Below, piece after piece: positions 17,373 to 27,227 of a stretch of DNA of 64,000 nt (positions are counted from its first letter, which is position 1; every line of letters starts with the position of its first letter). Source of the stretch: Microbacterium arabinogalactanolyticum (GTDB taxonomy: Bacteria; Actinomycetota; Actinomycetes; Actinomycetales; Microbacteriaceae). Where the stretch lies: the NCBI RefSeq assembly GCF_030268005.1, contig NZ_BRZC01000004.1, forward strand, positions 1,002,885 through 1,066,884, written 5' to 3'. The notes beneath the pieces were generated by a model. That model saw only the letters and a list, made by a program, of their open reading frames with translations. It was not told the DNA's origin and searched no databases. A program made the position numbers and the translations under genes.

Positions 17373-18931
17373 GAGAGCTCCTTGCTCGAGGTCTTCGGCT
17401 TCGCCGTTCGCGCGACGCGGACGGGTGCCGCGCGCCAGAGGTGGGCGGTGAGATAGCTGCGCCAGGGGGCGATGCGCTCGGCCCAGGCGGTGAGGGCCGC
17501 CGGTTCGGCGGGCAGGCCGGATGCCGCGGCTCCGGCGCGCATGGCGACGTCCCCGGGCAGGAGCACATCGGGATCGCCGATCACGCGCATCCGCACGTAG
17601 TCGGCGGTCCACGGACCGATGCCGGGCATCGCCAGGAGGCGCGCCCTCTGCTCGGCCGCGTCGTCGCCGACGGTCAGCGTGAGCGATCCGTCGGCGAGCG
17701 CGGCCGCCGCGCCGGTGATGGCCCGGATGCGGGCGGCGGGACCGCGCAGCACCTCGGCGCCGTGCTCGGCGATCGCGGTCATGGTCGGGAACAGGATCCC
17801 GCCGTCGGCGGTGCGCTCCCCCAGCTGGTCCGCGAGGGCGGTCAGCGCGGTGCGCGCAGCCGCCACGGTGATCTGCTGACCGACCATCGCACGGATGAGC
17901 ATCTCGTGCGGGTCGGCGGCGCCGGGCACGCGGATGCCGGGCAGCGCCGCGACGAGCGGCGCGAGCTCGGCGTGCGCGGCGAGTGCCTGGTCGACCGCGG
18001 TCGGGTCCGCGTCGAGATCGAACAGCCGGCGCGCGATGGCGACCAGCGGCGCGAGGTCCCCGAGCCGCGTCACGCGCGCGCGCAGACGCAGACGCCCGTC
18101 CGCGTCCTGGCGGATCTCCAGGTGCGCGGGTCCTCCGGGCGTCCGCAGGTGGCGCGCGAACGAGGTCGCTGTCGCGGTCTCCACCCCGGGCAGCGCCCGC
18201 GCGGCCATCCAGGCGAAGATGCCCGAGGCGTCCATGGGAGCGCGATGCGGCAGCAGCAGGTCGATGGCGCCCTGCGCCTCGGCATCCGCCTCGGTCCTCG
18301 GCAGATGGGTCCCTGAGCCCGTCGCTCGTACTGAGCGAGCGTCAGCGAGTCGAAGTGAAGGGCGGCGCGTCGCGCGCAGCTCGCCCGGCGTCATGGCGAA
18401 CACCTCGCGGATCGTGTCGTTGCACTGCCGGATGCTGGCGAACCCGGCGGAGAACGCGACCTCGGACACCGGCATGTCGGTGCCGACCAGCAGCATCCGC
18501 GCGGTGTGCGCGCGGTGGGCCCTGGCCAGGGCGAGCGGGCCCGCCCCGAGCTCCGCGGTGAGCAGGCGGGTCAGGTGACGCGGCGAATAGCCGAGGCGGT
18601 TCGCGAGCCCGGGAACACCCTCCTGCTCGACCACGCCCGAGGCGATCAGGCGCATGGCGCGGGCCGCCGCATCGCCGCGCAGATTCCACGCGGGCGAACC
18701 CGGCGTCGCCTCGGGCAGGCAGCGCTTGCACGCGCGGTACCCCGCCTCGTGCGCCGCCGCGCTGGTCGGATAGAACGTGACGTTCGCGGGCTTCGGCGTG
18801 CGCGCAGGGCAGCTCGGACGGCAGTAGATGCCGGTCGAGCGCACCGCCGTCACGAACTGTCCGTCGAAGCGCGTGTCACGCGCACTGATCGCGCGGTACC
18901 GCTCGTCGAAGGTCATCGTGGCTTCGGTCAT
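17369..18931 (-). CDS. Ada regulatory domain fused to AlkA-type 3-methyladenine DNA glycosylase
   Basis: A 520-residue fusion. Residues 1-80 are the Ada zinc domain with Cys37, Cys41, Cys68 and Cys71, of which Cys37 is the expected methylphosphotriester acceptor. Residues 85-188 form an AraC-type helix-turn-helix pair. Residues 215-500 are AlkA: an N-terminal domain and an HhH-GPD core with [11 protein letters not shown] and the catalytic Asp in LPGDVAM. The product should sense methylated phosphates, activate transcription and excise alkylated bases. The linker (about residues 190-209) is encoded by an interspersed repeat that also occurs at 36385-36444, and it stays in frame. Confidence 0.92.
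   Translation of the reverse strand: MTEATMTFDERYRAISARDTRFDGQFVTAVRSTGIYCRPSCPARTPKPANVTFYPTSAAAHEAGYRACKRCLPEATPGSPAWNLRGDAAARAMRLIASGVVEQEGVPGLANRLGYSPRHLTRLLTAELGAGPLALARAHRAHTARMLLVGTDMPVSEVAFSAGFASIRQCNDTIREVFAMTPGELRATRRPSLRLADARSVRATGSGTHLPRTEADAEAQGAIDLLLPHRAPMDASGIFAWMAARALPGVETATATSFARHLRTPGGPAHLEIRQDADGRLRLRARVTRLGDLAPLVAIARRLFDLDADPTAVDQALAAHAELAPLVAALPGIRVPGAADPHEMLIRAMVGQQITVAAARTALTALADQLGERTADGGILFPTMTAIAEHGAEVLRGPAARIRAITGAAAALADGSLTLTVGDDAAEQRARLLAMPGIGPWTADYVRMRVIGDPDVLLPGDVAMRAGAAASGLPAEPAALTAWAERIAPWRSYLTAHLWRAAPVRVARTAKPKTSSKELS
18304..18362 (+). repeat. Interspersed repeat, copy 1 (inside the Ada-AlkA gene)
   Basis: The 59 bases begin GATGGGTCCCTGAGCC and end CGAGTCGAAGTGAAGGG. 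They match the intergenic copy at 36385-36444 at all but a handful of positions plus one single-base gap. The copy contains a small hairpin, TCGCTC-N5-GAGCGA. It encodes about 20 residues between the HTH and AlkA domains without breaking the frame. Confidence 0.8.
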
Positions 18932-19005
18932 GCCTCCATGCTGTCACGTCCGAATGCCGCCGGCTGGCGGAAATCGGACACGGCAGTGACCCGACCGGAA
19001 GCCTG

Positions 19006-19923
19006 TCAGCGCGGGTCGAGGTGGATGCCGGCGATCATGCAGCGCGCCGATCCTCCGGCCAGCTCGATCGGCGCGACGTCCAGCGCCAGGATGCGGCACG
19101 AGGCCGAGATCACCTGCACCTGCTCCACGCTGAGGCTGCGACGGGCGGTCTGGGACATCACGAGGATGCGCTCGCCGTTGTGGTCGCGCAGTTCGATCGC
19201 GTTGCCAGCGAAGGAGGCCACCTGCTCAGCGGTGAGCGGAACCAGCGTGCGCCCGGTGTCGCGGATGCGCTGGGCGATCTGCTCGCGGCGCACGTCGCCG
19301 ACGATGCTGTCCAGTCCGATCAGGGCGATGTCGGTGCCGATGCACATCATCACGTTGGTGTGGTAGATCGGCACGCCGTCCGGATCCGCGGCGTCGAAGA
19401 CCACGGGCTCGTAGCCGAACACCGTGCAGAACCGCTCCACGAGCACCGGATCGCAGCGGTGCGAGCGCACGGCATAGGCGATGCGCGACACGTGGTCGAG
19501 CACCATCGCCCCCGTCCCCTCCAGGAACAGGTCGTCCGGCTCCAGGCCGGAGTAGTCGATGACCTCCTGCACCCGGTACTCGGACTTGAGCATCTCGATC
19601 ACGTCGGCCCGCCGCTCGCCACGACGGTTCGGCGCGTACATCGGGTACACCGCGACCCGGCCGCCGGCGTGCGTGGAGAACCAGTTGTTGGGGAACACGC
19701 TGTCGGGATGCGTGTCGGTCTCGTCCTCGAACAGGTGCACGCGCACGCCCTCGGCCCGCAGCGCGTCGGCCACGCGTGTGCACGCGTCATACGCCTCGCG
19801 CGACACGTCGTGGTCGGCCTCGCTCTGGAAGGTGTTGTCGGCAGCCGTCTGCGGGTTGGGCCGGAAGTGGTGGGGCCGGATCAGCACCACCGCGTTCGGG
19901 GCCTGAGCGGATGCCGCTCTCAC
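19006..19923 (-). CDS. ctlX: Citrulline utilization hydrolase CtlX family (guanidino-group modifying fold)
   Basis: A 305-residue protein of the arginine deiminase/amidinotransferase-like fold. Visible features are ETDTHPDSVFPNNWFSTH (acidic substrate site), LEGTGAMVLDH, YHTNVMM (His) and the C-terminal nucleophile motif GGSARC. The GTG start at 19923 overlaps the stop of the ornithine cyclodeaminase gene (GTGA), which sets the start. The pair would convert citrulline to ornithine and then ornithine to proline. The divergent Lrp/AsnC gene is the likely regulator. A related hydrolase of another guanidino or ureido compound is the alternative. Confidence 0.8.
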   Translation of the reverse strand: MRAASAQAPNAVVLIRPHHFRPNPQTAADNTFQSEADHDVSREAYDACTRVADALRAEGVRVHLFEDETDTHPDSVFPNNWFSTHAGGRVAVYPMYAPNRRGERRADVIEMLKSEYRVQEVIDYSGLEPDDLFLEGTGAMVLDHVSRIAYAVRSHRCDPVLVERFCTVFGYEPVVFDAADPDGVPIYHTNVMMCIGTDIALIGLDSIVGDVRREQIAQRIRDTGRTLVPLTAEQVASFAGNAIELRDHNGERILVMSQTARRSLSVEQVQVISASCRILALDVAPIELAGGSARCMIAGIHLDPR

Positions 19924-20957
19924 GCCAGGCTGTGCGCCGAGGCGCCCTCGGCGACCAGCGCGAAGAGGTTCTTCGGGTCGGCCGGCTCGGCGATGATGTC
20001 GACCTCGGTGAAGTAGTCGGTGCCGTCGATCGCGGAGTCCAGGTAGCGCAGCGCGGAGAAGTCCTCGATCGCGAAGCCCACCGAGTCGAAGATCGTGATC
20101 TGCTCGGCCGAGGTGCGCCCGGCGGCCTCGCCGCGGAGCACACGCCACAGCTCGATGACCGGGTACTCGGGGTCGAGCTGCTGGATCTCGCCCTCGATGC
20201 GGGTCTGCGGCGGGTACTCCACGAAGATGTCGCCGCGGTGCAGGATGCGGGCGTCGAGCTCGGTCTTGCCCGGGCAGTCGCCGCCGATCGCGTTCACGTG
20301 CACACCCGGGCCGACCATGTCGTCCGTCAGCACGGTGGCGTTGGCCTTGTCCGCGGTGCAGGTGGTGATGATCTGCGCGCCCTGCACGGCCTCCGCACCG
20401 CTCGCGGCGCGCACGATGTCGAAGCCGAGCGGACGCATGTTGGCCTCGAACACGTCCATGGCGTGCGGGTCGGTGTCCCAGATGCGCAGGCTCTGGATGC
20501 CGAGCAGCGCGCGGAACGCCAGCGCCTGGAACTCGGACTGGCTGCCGGTGCCGATCATGGCCATCGTCGTGGCGCCCTCGGGCGCGAGCACGCGGGCGAC
20601 CATCGCCGAGGTGGCGGCGGTGCGCAGCGCGGTGAGGATGGTCATCTCGGACCACAGCGTCGGGTAGCCGCTGTCCACGTCGGCCAGCACGCCGAACGCG
20701 GTGACGGTCTGCAGGCCGCGCGCGGGGTTGCTGGGGTGGCCGTTGACGTACTTGAAGCCGTACTGGCGGCCGTCGCTGGCGGGCATCAGTTCGATCACGC
20801 CGATGTGGGAGTGGCTGGCGACACGGGGAGTCTTGTCGAAGTCCTCCCAGCGCTTGAAGTCTTCGACGAGCGTCTCGGCGATCCCCTCGATCGCGCGCTC
20901 GATACCGGTGTCGACCAGCCAGCGGCGCATGTTCGGAACATCGACAAAACGGACCAT
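19920..20957 (-). CDS. Ornithine cyclodeaminase family protein
   Basis: A 345-residue NAD-dependent enzyme of the OCD/mu-crystallin family. The nucleotide-binding motif is MIGTGSQSEFQ, and the substrate region includes YGFKYVNGHP and the Asp of GGDCPGKTELD. It converts ornithine to proline plus ammonia in the classical reaction. ATG 20957 is preceded by AAGGGA; the in-frame upstream ATG has no support. It is first in a two-gene operon with ctlX and is divergent from lrp across 123 bases. Confidence 0.88.
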   Translation of the reverse strand: MVRFVDVPNMRRWLVDTGIERAIEGIAETLVEDFKRWEDFDKTPRVASHSHIGVIELMPASDGRQYGFKYVNGHPSNPARGLQTVTAFGVLADVDSGYPTLWSEMTILTALRTAATSAMVARVLAPEGATTMAMIGTGSQSEFQALAFRALLGIQSLRIWDTDPHAMDVFEANMRPLGFDIVRAASGAEAVQGAQIITTCTADKANATVLTDDMVGPGVHVNAIGGDCPGKTELDARILHRGDIFVEYPPQTRIEGEIQQLDPEYPVIELWRVLRGEAAGRTSAEQITIFDSVGFAIEDFSALRYLDSAIDGTDYFTEVDIIAEPADPKNLFALVAEGASAHSLA

Positions 20958-21080
20958 CGTCCATCCCTTCACTCTTCGTCCCTCCAATCTACGCGCCTCG
21001 GATGTCACTTTCATTCACCATCGTGAGTCATTTTCGCAATCGATCACGCATTGTGCGCATCGATGGGGTACATTCTGTGC
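20958..21080. promoter_or_regulatory. Divergent control region of the ocd-ctlX and Lrp genes
   Basis: This 123-base region is less GC-rich than its surroundings. It holds the direct repeats GTCACTTTC (21004-21012) and GTCATTTTC (21027-21035), 23 bases apart, a small palindrome CGCA-TTG-TGCG, and the -10 box TACATT (21069-21074) six bases before the lrp ATG. These are candidate Lrp operators. Confidence 0.4.
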
Positions 21081-21512
21081 ATGAGTTCTCTCGATGATCT
21101 CGACCGCCGCCTGCTGTCACTGCTGCGCGCCAACAGCCGCGAGTCGGTCGTGAACCTCGCGCGACGCCTCGGAGTGACCCGCGCCACCGTCGACAGCCGG
21201 CTCAAGCGCCTCGTCGACAGCGGCGTGATCGTCGGCTTCTCGGTGCGCGTCCGCGACCCCGCCGCGGCCTCCGTGGTGCGCGCAGTCATGCTCATCGCCG
21301 TGGAGGGGCGCAACACCCGCGAGGTGATCCGAAGCCTGCGCGGCGTCCCGCAGATCGCCGCACTGCACACCACGAACGGGCGGTGGGACCTGGTCGCCGA
21401 GATCAGCTGCGACGGCCTGGCGTCCTTCGACGAGACGCTCGGCACCATCCGCGGCATCGACGGCATCCGCGACAGCGAGACCAGCATCCTGCTGAGCTCG
21501 GCGACGGTCTGA
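21081..21512 (+). CDS. Lrp/AsnC family transcriptional regulator
   Basis: A 143-residue regulator with an AsnC-type helix-turn-helix (DLDRRLLSLLRANSRES, then LARRLGVTRATVDSRLKRL, about residues 4-45) and a RAM ligand-binding domain after it. The start MSSLDDLD follows TACATT by six bases, so the mRNA is probably leaderless; an upstream ATG at 21051 would lie within the promoter. Its position suggests amino-acid-responsive control of the ornithine/citrulline genes and of itself. Confidence 0.9.
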   Translation: MSSLDDLDRRLLSLLRANSRESVVNLARRLGVTRATVDSRLKRLVDSGVIVGFSVRVRDPAAASVVRAVMLIAVEGRNTREVIRSLRGVPQIAALHTTNGRWDLVAEISCDGLASFDETLGTIRGIDGIRDSETSILLSSATV

Positions 21513-21526
21513 GCCCGACGCACCCG

Positions 21527-21606
21527 CCGAGACCCCGAGAGATGGCCGAGACCCCGTGCTGTGGACATCCATGGCACGGGGTCTCGGTGGCAAGGCGGGG
21601 TGTCGA
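21527..21606. repeat. Four-arm palindromic element E1
   Basis: Two direct copies of CCGAGACCCCG (21527 and 21546) are followed by two inverted copies. The inner pair, CCGAGACCCCGTGC with 21574-21587, is a perfect 14-bp stem; the outer pair matches 9 of 11. It lies between the convergent lrp and purH genes and could end transcription of both. Confidence 0.75.
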
Positions 21607-21632
21607 CGAAGGCCGACGGGTCCCGCGTGGCG

Positions 21633-23240
21633 TCAGTGGAAGAAGTGGCGCTCCCCCGTGAAGAACATCGTGACGCCGGCCTTGCGGGCGGCGTCGATGA
21701 CCTCACCGTCGCGCACCGACCCACCGGGCTGCACGATGGCCGTGATGCCCGCGTCCAGCAGCACCTGCGGGCCGTCGGCGAACGGGAAGAACGCGTCGGA
21801 TGCGGCGACCGCCCCAGCCGCGCGTGCACCGGCGCGCTCCACCGCGAGACGGCAGGAGTCGACGCGGTTGACCTGGCCCATGCCCACGCCGACGGTGGCG
21901 TTGTCCTTGGCGAGCACGATCGCGTTCGACTTGACCGCGCGGCACGCCTTCCACGCGAAGATGAGGTTCTCCATGGCGGCCTCGTCGGGACGCTCACCCG
22001 AGACGAGCTCCCAGTCCTTGGCGACCGAGACGATGTCGTCCGGGAAGCGGTCGGCGTCCTGCAGCAGCAGGCCGCCCGAGACCAGGCGCACGTCCATGCG
22101 CTCCTGCTGCCAGTCCTCGGGCAGCTTGAGCAGACGCAGGTTCTTCTTGGCCTTGAACACCTCGAGCGCGGCGGGCTCGAAGTCGGGAGCCACGATGACC
22201 TCGGTGAAGATGTCCTTGAGGTTCTCGGCCATCTTCAGCGTGACCGTGCCGTTCGCGGCGATCACGCCGCCGTAGGCGGAGACCGGGTCGCACTCGTGCG
22301 CGCGCAGGTGCGCGCTGGCGATCGGGTCGAGCGCGTTCGGCGCGGTCGTGGCGATGCCGCACGGGTTGGCGTGCTTGATGATCGCGACCGAGGGCAGCAC
22401 CATGTCGTAGGCGGCGCGCAGAGCGGCATCCGCGTCGACGTAGTTGTTGTACGACATCTCCTTGCCCTGCAGCTGCGTGGCCTGGGCGATGCCGTGGCCA
22501 CCGGTGCGGGTGTAGATCGCGGCGCGCTGGTGCGAGTTCTCGCCGTAGCGCAGGGTCTCCAGGCGCTCCGCCTTGATCGTCAGGTGCGCGGGCAGGTCGG
22601 CGCCGTCGCTGAGGGTGCCCTCCGAGAACCACTGGGCGACGGCGGTGTCGTAGGTCGCGGTGTGCGAGAAGGCGCGAGCTGCGAGCTCACGGCGCTGGGC
22701 GAGGTCGGTGCCGCCGCCCTTCACCGACTCGATGATCGCCGGGTACGACTCCGGCGAGACGACGATGGCCACGTTCGCGTGGTTCTTGGCCGCGGCGCGC
22801 ACCATGGCCGGGCCGCCGATGTCGATCTGCTCGACGATCGCGTCGGGCTCGGCGCCCGAGGCGACCGTCTCCACGAACGGGTAGAGGTTCACCACGACCA
22901 GCTCGAAGGGCTCGATGCCGAGGTCGGCGAGCTGCCGTTCGTGGTCCTCCAGGCGCAGGTCGGCGAGCAGGCCGCCGTGGATCTTGGGATGCAGGGTCTT
23001 CACGCGTCCGTCGAGCATCTCGGCCACGCCGGTGACGGCGGCCACGTCGGTGACCTCGAAGCCGGCGTCCCGCACCGTCTGCGCGGTCGAGCCGGTGGAG
23101 ACGATCTCCACTCCCGCCTCGGCCAGAGCGGAGGCGAGCTCGACCAGACCGGTCTTGTCGCTCACCGAGACCAGCGCGCGCCTGATCGGCACCAGGTCGC
23201 GGTGACGGTACAGCGAGGGATCGAGGCGGGGGCCGGCCAT
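21633..23240 (-). CDS. purH: Bifunctional AICAR formyltransferase/IMP cyclohydrolase
   Basis: A 535-residue full-length PurH catalysing the last two steps of IMP synthesis. The N-terminal MGS-like cyclohydrolase domain starts [13 protein letters not shown] and contains GGLLADLR and NLYPF; the C-terminal formyltransferase domain contains [18 protein letters not shown] and [13 protein letters not shown]. It lies 37 bases downstream of purN on the same strand, the usual actinobacterial order. Confidence 0.97.
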   Translation of the reverse strand: MAGPRLDPSLYRHRDLVPIRRALVSVSDKTGLVELASALAEAGVEIVSTGSTAQTVRDAGFEVTDVAAVTGVAEMLDGRVKTLHPKIHGGLLADLRLEDHERQLADLGIEPFELVVVNLYPFVETVASGAEPDAIVEQIDIGGPAMVRAAAKNHANVAIVVSPESYPAIIESVKGGGTDLAQRRELAARAFSHTATYDTAVAQWFSEGTLSDGADLPAHLTIKAERLETLRYGENSHQRAAIYTRTGGHGIAQATQLQGKEMSYNNYVDADAALRAAYDMVLPSVAIIKHANPCGIATTAPNALDPIASAHLRAHECDPVSAYGGVIAANGTVTLKMAENLKDIFTEVIVAPDFEPAALEVFKAKKNLRLLKLPEDWQQERMDVRLVSGGLLLQDADRFPDDIVSVAKDWELVSGERPDEAAMENLIFAWKACRAVKSNAIVLAKDNATVGVGMGQVNRVDSCRLAVERAGARAAGAVAASDAFFPFADGPQVLLDAGITAIVQPGGSVRDGEVIDAARKAGVTMFFTGERHFFH

Positions 23241-23277
23241 GATGATGCTCCTTCAGACGTGCGTTGTGAGGGGGTGG

Positions 23278-23853
23278 TCAGAGAACGAGGTCGCCGGTGG
23301 CGATGCGCTCCACGACGTCGATCAGCAGCCGCCTCTCGACGGGTTTGATGCGCTCGTGCAGCGTGGCTTCGGTGTCGCCGGGCAGCACCGCGACGCGCTC
23401 CTGGGCGAGGATCGGGCCGCTGTCGACACCGTCGTCGACGACGATGACGCTCGCACCGGTCTGCTCGGCACCGGCGGCCAGGGCGTCGCGCACGCCGTGC
23501 GCGCCGGGGAACTCGGGCAGGTAGGCCGGGTGGGTGTTGACGATACGCGGCGCATAGCGCGCGACGACGGCGGCGGGCAGCAGGCGCATGAGCCCGCTCA
23601 GCACGATGAGGTCGGGCTGCCAGGCATCCAGCTGCTCGGCCAGCTCCTCGCCCCAGGCCTCTCGCGTCGGGTAGGCGGAGTACGGCACGGTGAAGGTCGG
23701 GATGCCGAACTCCTCGGCGTGCGCCAGGCCGTCGGCGTCGCGGTCGGCGCCCACCGCCACCACGCGTGCAGGGAAGTCGGGGTGGCTCGCGGCCTCGAGC
23801 AGGGCTCGGAGATTCGAGCCGGTACCGGAGATGAGTACGGCGAGCGTCAGCAC
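23278..23853 (-). CDS. purN: Phosphoribosylglycinamide formyltransferase
   Basis: A 191-residue 10-formyl-THF-dependent GAR transformylase. It has the phosphate-binding GTGSNLRAL, the catalytic segment [16 protein letters not shown] and [12 protein letters not shown]. The start is GTG 23853, six bases after the -10 box TAGACT (23865-23860), which is itself inside the end of the DUF6350 gene. It can therefore be transcribed leaderless as well as from upstream. Confidence 0.96.
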   Translation of the reverse strand: MLTLAVLISGTGSNLRALLEAASHPDFPARVVAVGADRDADGLAHAEEFGIPTFTVPYSAYPTREAWGEELAEQLDAWQPDLIVLSGLMRLLPAAVVARYAPRIVNTHPAYLPEFPGAHGVRDALAAGAEQTGASVIVVDDGVDSGPILAQERVAVLPGDTEATLHERIKPVERRLLIDVVERIATGDLVL

Positions 23854-23857
23854 CCGG

Positions 23858-25138
23858 TCAGTCTACCGGGGCGGTCAGGTCGGAGACGTCGCCGCCCATC
23901 TCCTCGCGCCAGCGGTCGGTCCGCTCCTCGGCGAGCTCGTCGCGGTGGCGAGGGGTGAGGAGCAGGATGCCGGCCCCGATCAGCACCTCGATGCCGATCG
24001 CCAGCGCGAAAGGACCGACGGCAGGGCCGACCTCGGACAGCCGCCCCGGCCCGATGGACCCGGATGCCAGCACCGCGGCGAGCGCGACCACGCCTGCGGA
24101 GACGGCAGCGATGCCGACGGCGATCGCCGCGCGGGGCCAGATCCCGGTGCCGACGCGCTCCCAGACCAGGCGGGACCGCACGATCCAGCCGGCCAGCGCA
24201 CCGCACGCGATCGGGAGGAGCACCGCCACGAGCATCCACATCGACGAGTTCGCGGGCACGAGGCCGAGCACGGGGATGCCCGGGACCACGCCCACGCTGG
24301 TGCCCGCGGGCGACACGGCCGTGCCGGCGCCGAGCGCGAAGCCGGGGCCGGCCAGCCAGCTCGCCGACCACACCAGCAGGGTGGGGAGGTACACGAGGTG
24401 CGCGAGGGTGAGCATCGTCGCGCCGAGCACGTCGACGCGGGCCGCCTCGAAGAGGGCGATCACCTCTCCCCCGCGCAGCAGGGTCATCGCCGCGACCCCG
24501 AGCGCGGCGGCGCCGGTGAGGGCCACCACGGCAGCGGCCGCTCCGCGCAGGGTCTCGGCGGGGACGGGCGACCAGTCGCCCCAGCCGTCCACGATGTCGT
24601 GGACGCGGTCGACGAGCCCTCCGTCACCCTCCGCCCAGGCGTACCGGACGGCGCCGATCAGGAGGCCCGCGAAGTACGCGGCGGCCGGGATGAGGATGGC
24701 CGCCCACTGCGGCGCACGCAGCACGCTGGAGTGCGCGGTCAGGCCGACCACTGCGCTGATCAGCGCGAAGACCACCGCGCCGGAGAGCAGCCCGCTCAGC
24801 CAGGCCCCCGCGATCGCCGCACGGCGTCCGGAGCGGGCCGCGAAGATCACGGTGAACAGAAGGATCGCCAGCGGCGGCACGGACAGCGCGAAGGTCGCCG
24901 CCTCCCTGGGGATCGCGAGCCCGGACAGCACAGCATCCGGCAGCACGACCTGCAGCGGCACGCCGTGCCCGAACTGCCAGAGGGTGCCGCTGACCGGCCA
25001 CAGGGCGCCCCAGTCGGCGTCCACTCCGAACGACAGCACCCACAGCAGCGTGAACGGCGCGAGCACGGCGGCCAGGCCGATGGCGGCCGCGATGGCGGCG
25101 TCCAGGGCGGCGAGGAGCAGGACGATGACGCGTTGCAT
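23858..25138 (-). CDS. DUF6350 (PerM-type) integral membrane protein
   Basis: A 426-residue protein made almost entirely of hydrophobic helices (about ten to twelve), beginning [21 protein letters not shown]. It matches the actinobacterial cell-division PerM/DUF6350 family, which is conserved beside purN/purH. Its biochemical function is unknown; mycobacterial PerM supports cell division under stress. The stop lies four bases before the purN start. Confidence 0.8.
   Translation of the reverse strand: MQRVIVLLLAALDAAIAAAIGLAAVLAPFTLLWVLSFGVDADWGALWPVSGTLWQFGHGVPLQVVLPDAVLSGLAIPREAATFALSVPPLAILLFTVIFAARSGRRAAIAGAWLSGLLSGAVVFALISAVVGLTAHSSVLRAPQWAAILIPAAAYFAGLLIGAVRYAWAEGDGGLVDRVHDIVDGWGDWSPVPAETLRGAAAAVVALTGAAALGVAAMTLLRGGEVIALFEAARVDVLGATMLTLAHLVYLPTLLVWSASWLAGPGFALGAGTAVSPAGTSVGVVPGIPVLGLVPANSSMWMLVAVLLPIACGALAGWIVRSRLVWERVGTGIWPRAAIAVGIAAVSAGVVALAAVLASGSIGPGRLSEVGPAVGPFALAIGIEVLIGAGILLLTPRHRDELAEERTDRWREEMGGDVSDLTAPVD
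23860..23865 (-). promoter_or_regulatory. -10 box (TAGACT) for leaderless purN
   Basis: TAGACT on the minus strand is six bases before the purN GTG and overlaps the stop codon region of the upstream membrane-protein gene. Confidence 0.55.
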
Positions 25139-25228
25139 GACTCCACGAGCCTACGGCCCGCATCCGATGGGACAGCCGAGCCCACGCGAGAGGGGCGCAA
25201 CACGATAGATTCTCCTGCGGAGGTCACG

Positions 25229-26674
25229 ATGACAACTGCCCCTGCGCACCCCGATTCCGACACCGAGCCGCGCAACGCGCTCGACCGATTCTTCGAGATC
25301 ACGAAGCGGGGGTCGAGCTTCGGCGCCGAGATCCGCGGTGGCGTGGTCACCTTCGTGACGATGGCGTACATCGTCATCCTGAACCCGATCATCCTGTCCA
25401 CGACCGCTGACATCGATGACCACAAGCTGGGCTTCCTGCAGCTGAGCGCGGTCACCGGCCTCACCGCCGCGGTGATGACGATCCTGTTCGGCCTCATCGC
25501 CCGCCTGCCGTTCGGCTTCGCCGCGGGCCTGGGAATCAACGCCTTCCTCGCCTTCTCGGTGGTCGGCGAGGTCACCTGGCCCGAGGCGATGGGCCTCGTG
25601 GTCATCAACGGCCTCATCATCGTGCTGCTCAGCGCCACCGGCCTGCGCCGCATGATCTTCGACGCGGTCCCCATGCAGCTGAAGATCGCGATCACGGTCG
25701 GCATCGGCCTGTTCATCGCGTTCATCGGCTTCGTCAACGCCGGCTTCGTCACCGCCGCGGGCTCCCCGCCGGTCACGCTCGGCATCGGCGGATCCGTCAG
25801 CACGATTCCGACCGTGATCTTCGTCTTCACGCTGCTGCTGACCGGCATCCTCGTCGCCCGCAAGGTGAAGGGCGGCATCCTCATCGGCCTGGTCTCCGGC
25901 ACCGTGCTCGCCGTGATCGTCGAGGCGATCTGGCACATCGGCGCCAAGGGCGAGAAGAACCCCGGCGGTTGGGGCCTGTCGGTGCCCGCCCTCCCCAAGG
26001 AGCTCGTCAGCCTCCCCGACCTCTCGCTGGTCGGCCAGGTGGATCTGTTCGGCGCGTTCGGCCGCATCGGGGCGCTCGCCGCCCTGATGCTCGTGTTCAC
26101 GCTGGTGTTCACCAACTTCTTCGACGCCATGGGGACCATGACCGGTCTTGCCAAGGAGTCCGGTCTCGCGGATGAGAAGGGCAACTTCCCCCGCCTGAAG
26201 TCGGCGCTGATCGTCGAGGGCGTCGGTGCCGTCGTGGGCGGCGCGACCTCGGGCTCGTCGAACACCGTGTTCATCGAGTCGGGTGCCGGTATCGGCGAGG
26301 GGGCGCGCACCGGGCTCGCGAACATCGTCACGGGTGCGCTGTTCCTCATCGCGATGTTCTTCACGCCGCTGGTCTCGATCGTGCCGACCGAGGTGGCAGC
26401 GGCGGCGCTGGTGATCGTCGGTGCGCTGATGATGAGCCAGATCCGTTTCATCGACCTGACCGACTTCTCGGCGCTTTTCGGCGTCTTCCTCACGGTCGCC
26501 GTCATGCCGATGACCTACTCGATCGCCAACGGCATCGGCGCGGGCTTCATCGGCTGGGTGGCCGCCCGGGCGTTCTCCGGCAAGGCCAAGGAGATCAGCC
26601 CGCTGCTGTGGATCGTCACGGCCGGCTTCGTGATCTTCTTCGCCCGCGGGCCGATCGAGGCGCTGCTCGCCTGA
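25229..26674 (+). CDS. NCS2 family nucleobase permease (guanine/hypoxanthine-type)
   Basis: A 481-residue transporter of the AzgA/PbuG branch of the NCS2 family, with about twelve membrane segments. Diagnostic segments are EIRGGVVTFVTMAYIVILNP, the FGFAAGLGINAFLAF loop, NFFDAMGTMTGLA and VGGATSGSSNTVFIESGAGIGEGARTGL (key residues GSSNTVFIES). ATG 25229 follows GGAGG by five bases; TAGATT at 25206-25211 may be the -10 box. It is expected to import purine bases by proton symport, which matches the purine genes next door. Confidence 0.92.
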   Translation: MTTAPAHPDSDTEPRNALDRFFEITKRGSSFGAEIRGGVVTFVTMAYIVILNPIILSTTADIDDHKLGFLQLSAVTGLTAAVMTILFGLIARLPFGFAAGLGINAFLAFSVVGEVTWPEAMGLVVINGLIIVLLSATGLRRMIFDAVPMQLKIAITVGIGLFIAFIGFVNAGFVTAAGSPPVTLGIGGSVSTIPTVIFVFTLLLTGILVARKVKGGILIGLVSGTVLAVIVEAIWHIGAKGEKNPGGWGLSVPALPKELVSLPDLSLVGQVDLFGAFGRIGALAALMLVFTLVFTNFFDAMGTMTGLAKESGLADEKGNFPRLKSALIVEGVGAVVGGATSGSSNTVFIESGAGIGEGARTGLANIVTGALFLIAMFFTPLVSIVPTEVAAAALVIVGALMMSQIRFIDLTDFSALFGVFLTVAVMPMTYSIANGIGAGFIGWVAARAFSGKAKEISPLLWIVTAGFVIFFARGPIEALLA

Positions 26675-26688
26675 TCGCGTCCGATCAC

Positions 26689-26727
26689 GACGGAGGGGCC
26701 GGATGCTGAGCATCCGGCCCCTCCGTC
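26689..26727. terminator. Bidirectional terminator hairpin
   Basis: An 18-bp perfect stem (GACGGAGGGGCCGGATGC and its complement) with a TGA loop lies between the convergent permease and VOC genes. There is no long T-run, which is usual in actinobacteria. Confidence 0.85.
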
Positions 26728-26749
26728 GTCCTCACGCGCTCCCGGTCGC

Positions 26750-27151
26750 TCAGGCGTACGCGTGGACGAACTCCCCCGTCGGTGCGATGGGCTCGATGAC
26801 GTCGAGCAGCACGCCGCCCGGCGCTTCGACGATGAAGTGCCGCTGGCCGAAGGCCTCGTCGCGCAGCTTCAGTCGTTCCGTGATCCCGAGAGCGCCCACG
26901 AGCCGGTCGTGCTCCGCCTTGGCGTCCTCGACCTCGATGTTCAGCAGCAGTCCGGTCACCGGCGTGCGGAAGCCCTCCGGGATCGTCTCGTGCGCGCTGT
27001 CCAGGACGGCGAGCTCTCCCCCGTCGAAGCGCAGGCTGACGTACCAGTCCGCCTCGAAGGTCGTCTCGAAGCCCAACGTCTCGCGGTAGAACTGCGCCGC
27101 GGCGGCGACGTCCTCGACCATGAGCACGGGGTAGAACGAGGTGATCTGCAT
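26750..27151 (-). CDS. VOC (glyoxalase/bleomycin-resistance) family protein
   Basis: A 133-residue single-unit vicinal-oxygen-chelate protein with two beta-alpha-beta-beta-beta modules: FYPVLMVEDVAAAAQFYRETLGF at the start and GQRHFIVEAPGGVLLDVIEP near the end. Substrate is unknown. It is divergent from a TetR gene across a 76-base region holding a clear inverted repeat, so it is probably that regulator's target. Confidence 0.85.
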   Translation of the reverse strand: MQITSFYPVLMVEDVAAAAQFYRETLGFETTFEADWYVSLRFDGGELAVLDSAHETIPEGFRTPVTGLLLNIEVEDAKAEHDRLVGALGITERLKLRDEAFGQRHFIVEAPGGVLLDVIEPIAPTGEFVHAYA

Positions 27152-27162
27152 GGGTCATCCTT

Positions 27163-27181
27163 TACATACTCTGCGTTTGTA
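27163..27181. promoter_or_regulatory. Inverted-repeat operator between VOC and TetR genes
   Basis: TACATAC-N5-GTTTGTA is an inverted repeat with one mismatch, sited in the control region of both divergent genes and upstream of TAGAAT (27193-27198), the likely tetR -10 box. Its length and symmetry fit a TetR dimer. Confidence 0.65.
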
Positions 27182-27227
27182 TCCGGTGAGGCTAGAATAC
27201 ATGCACAGCGCACGTAAAGGAATCCCC

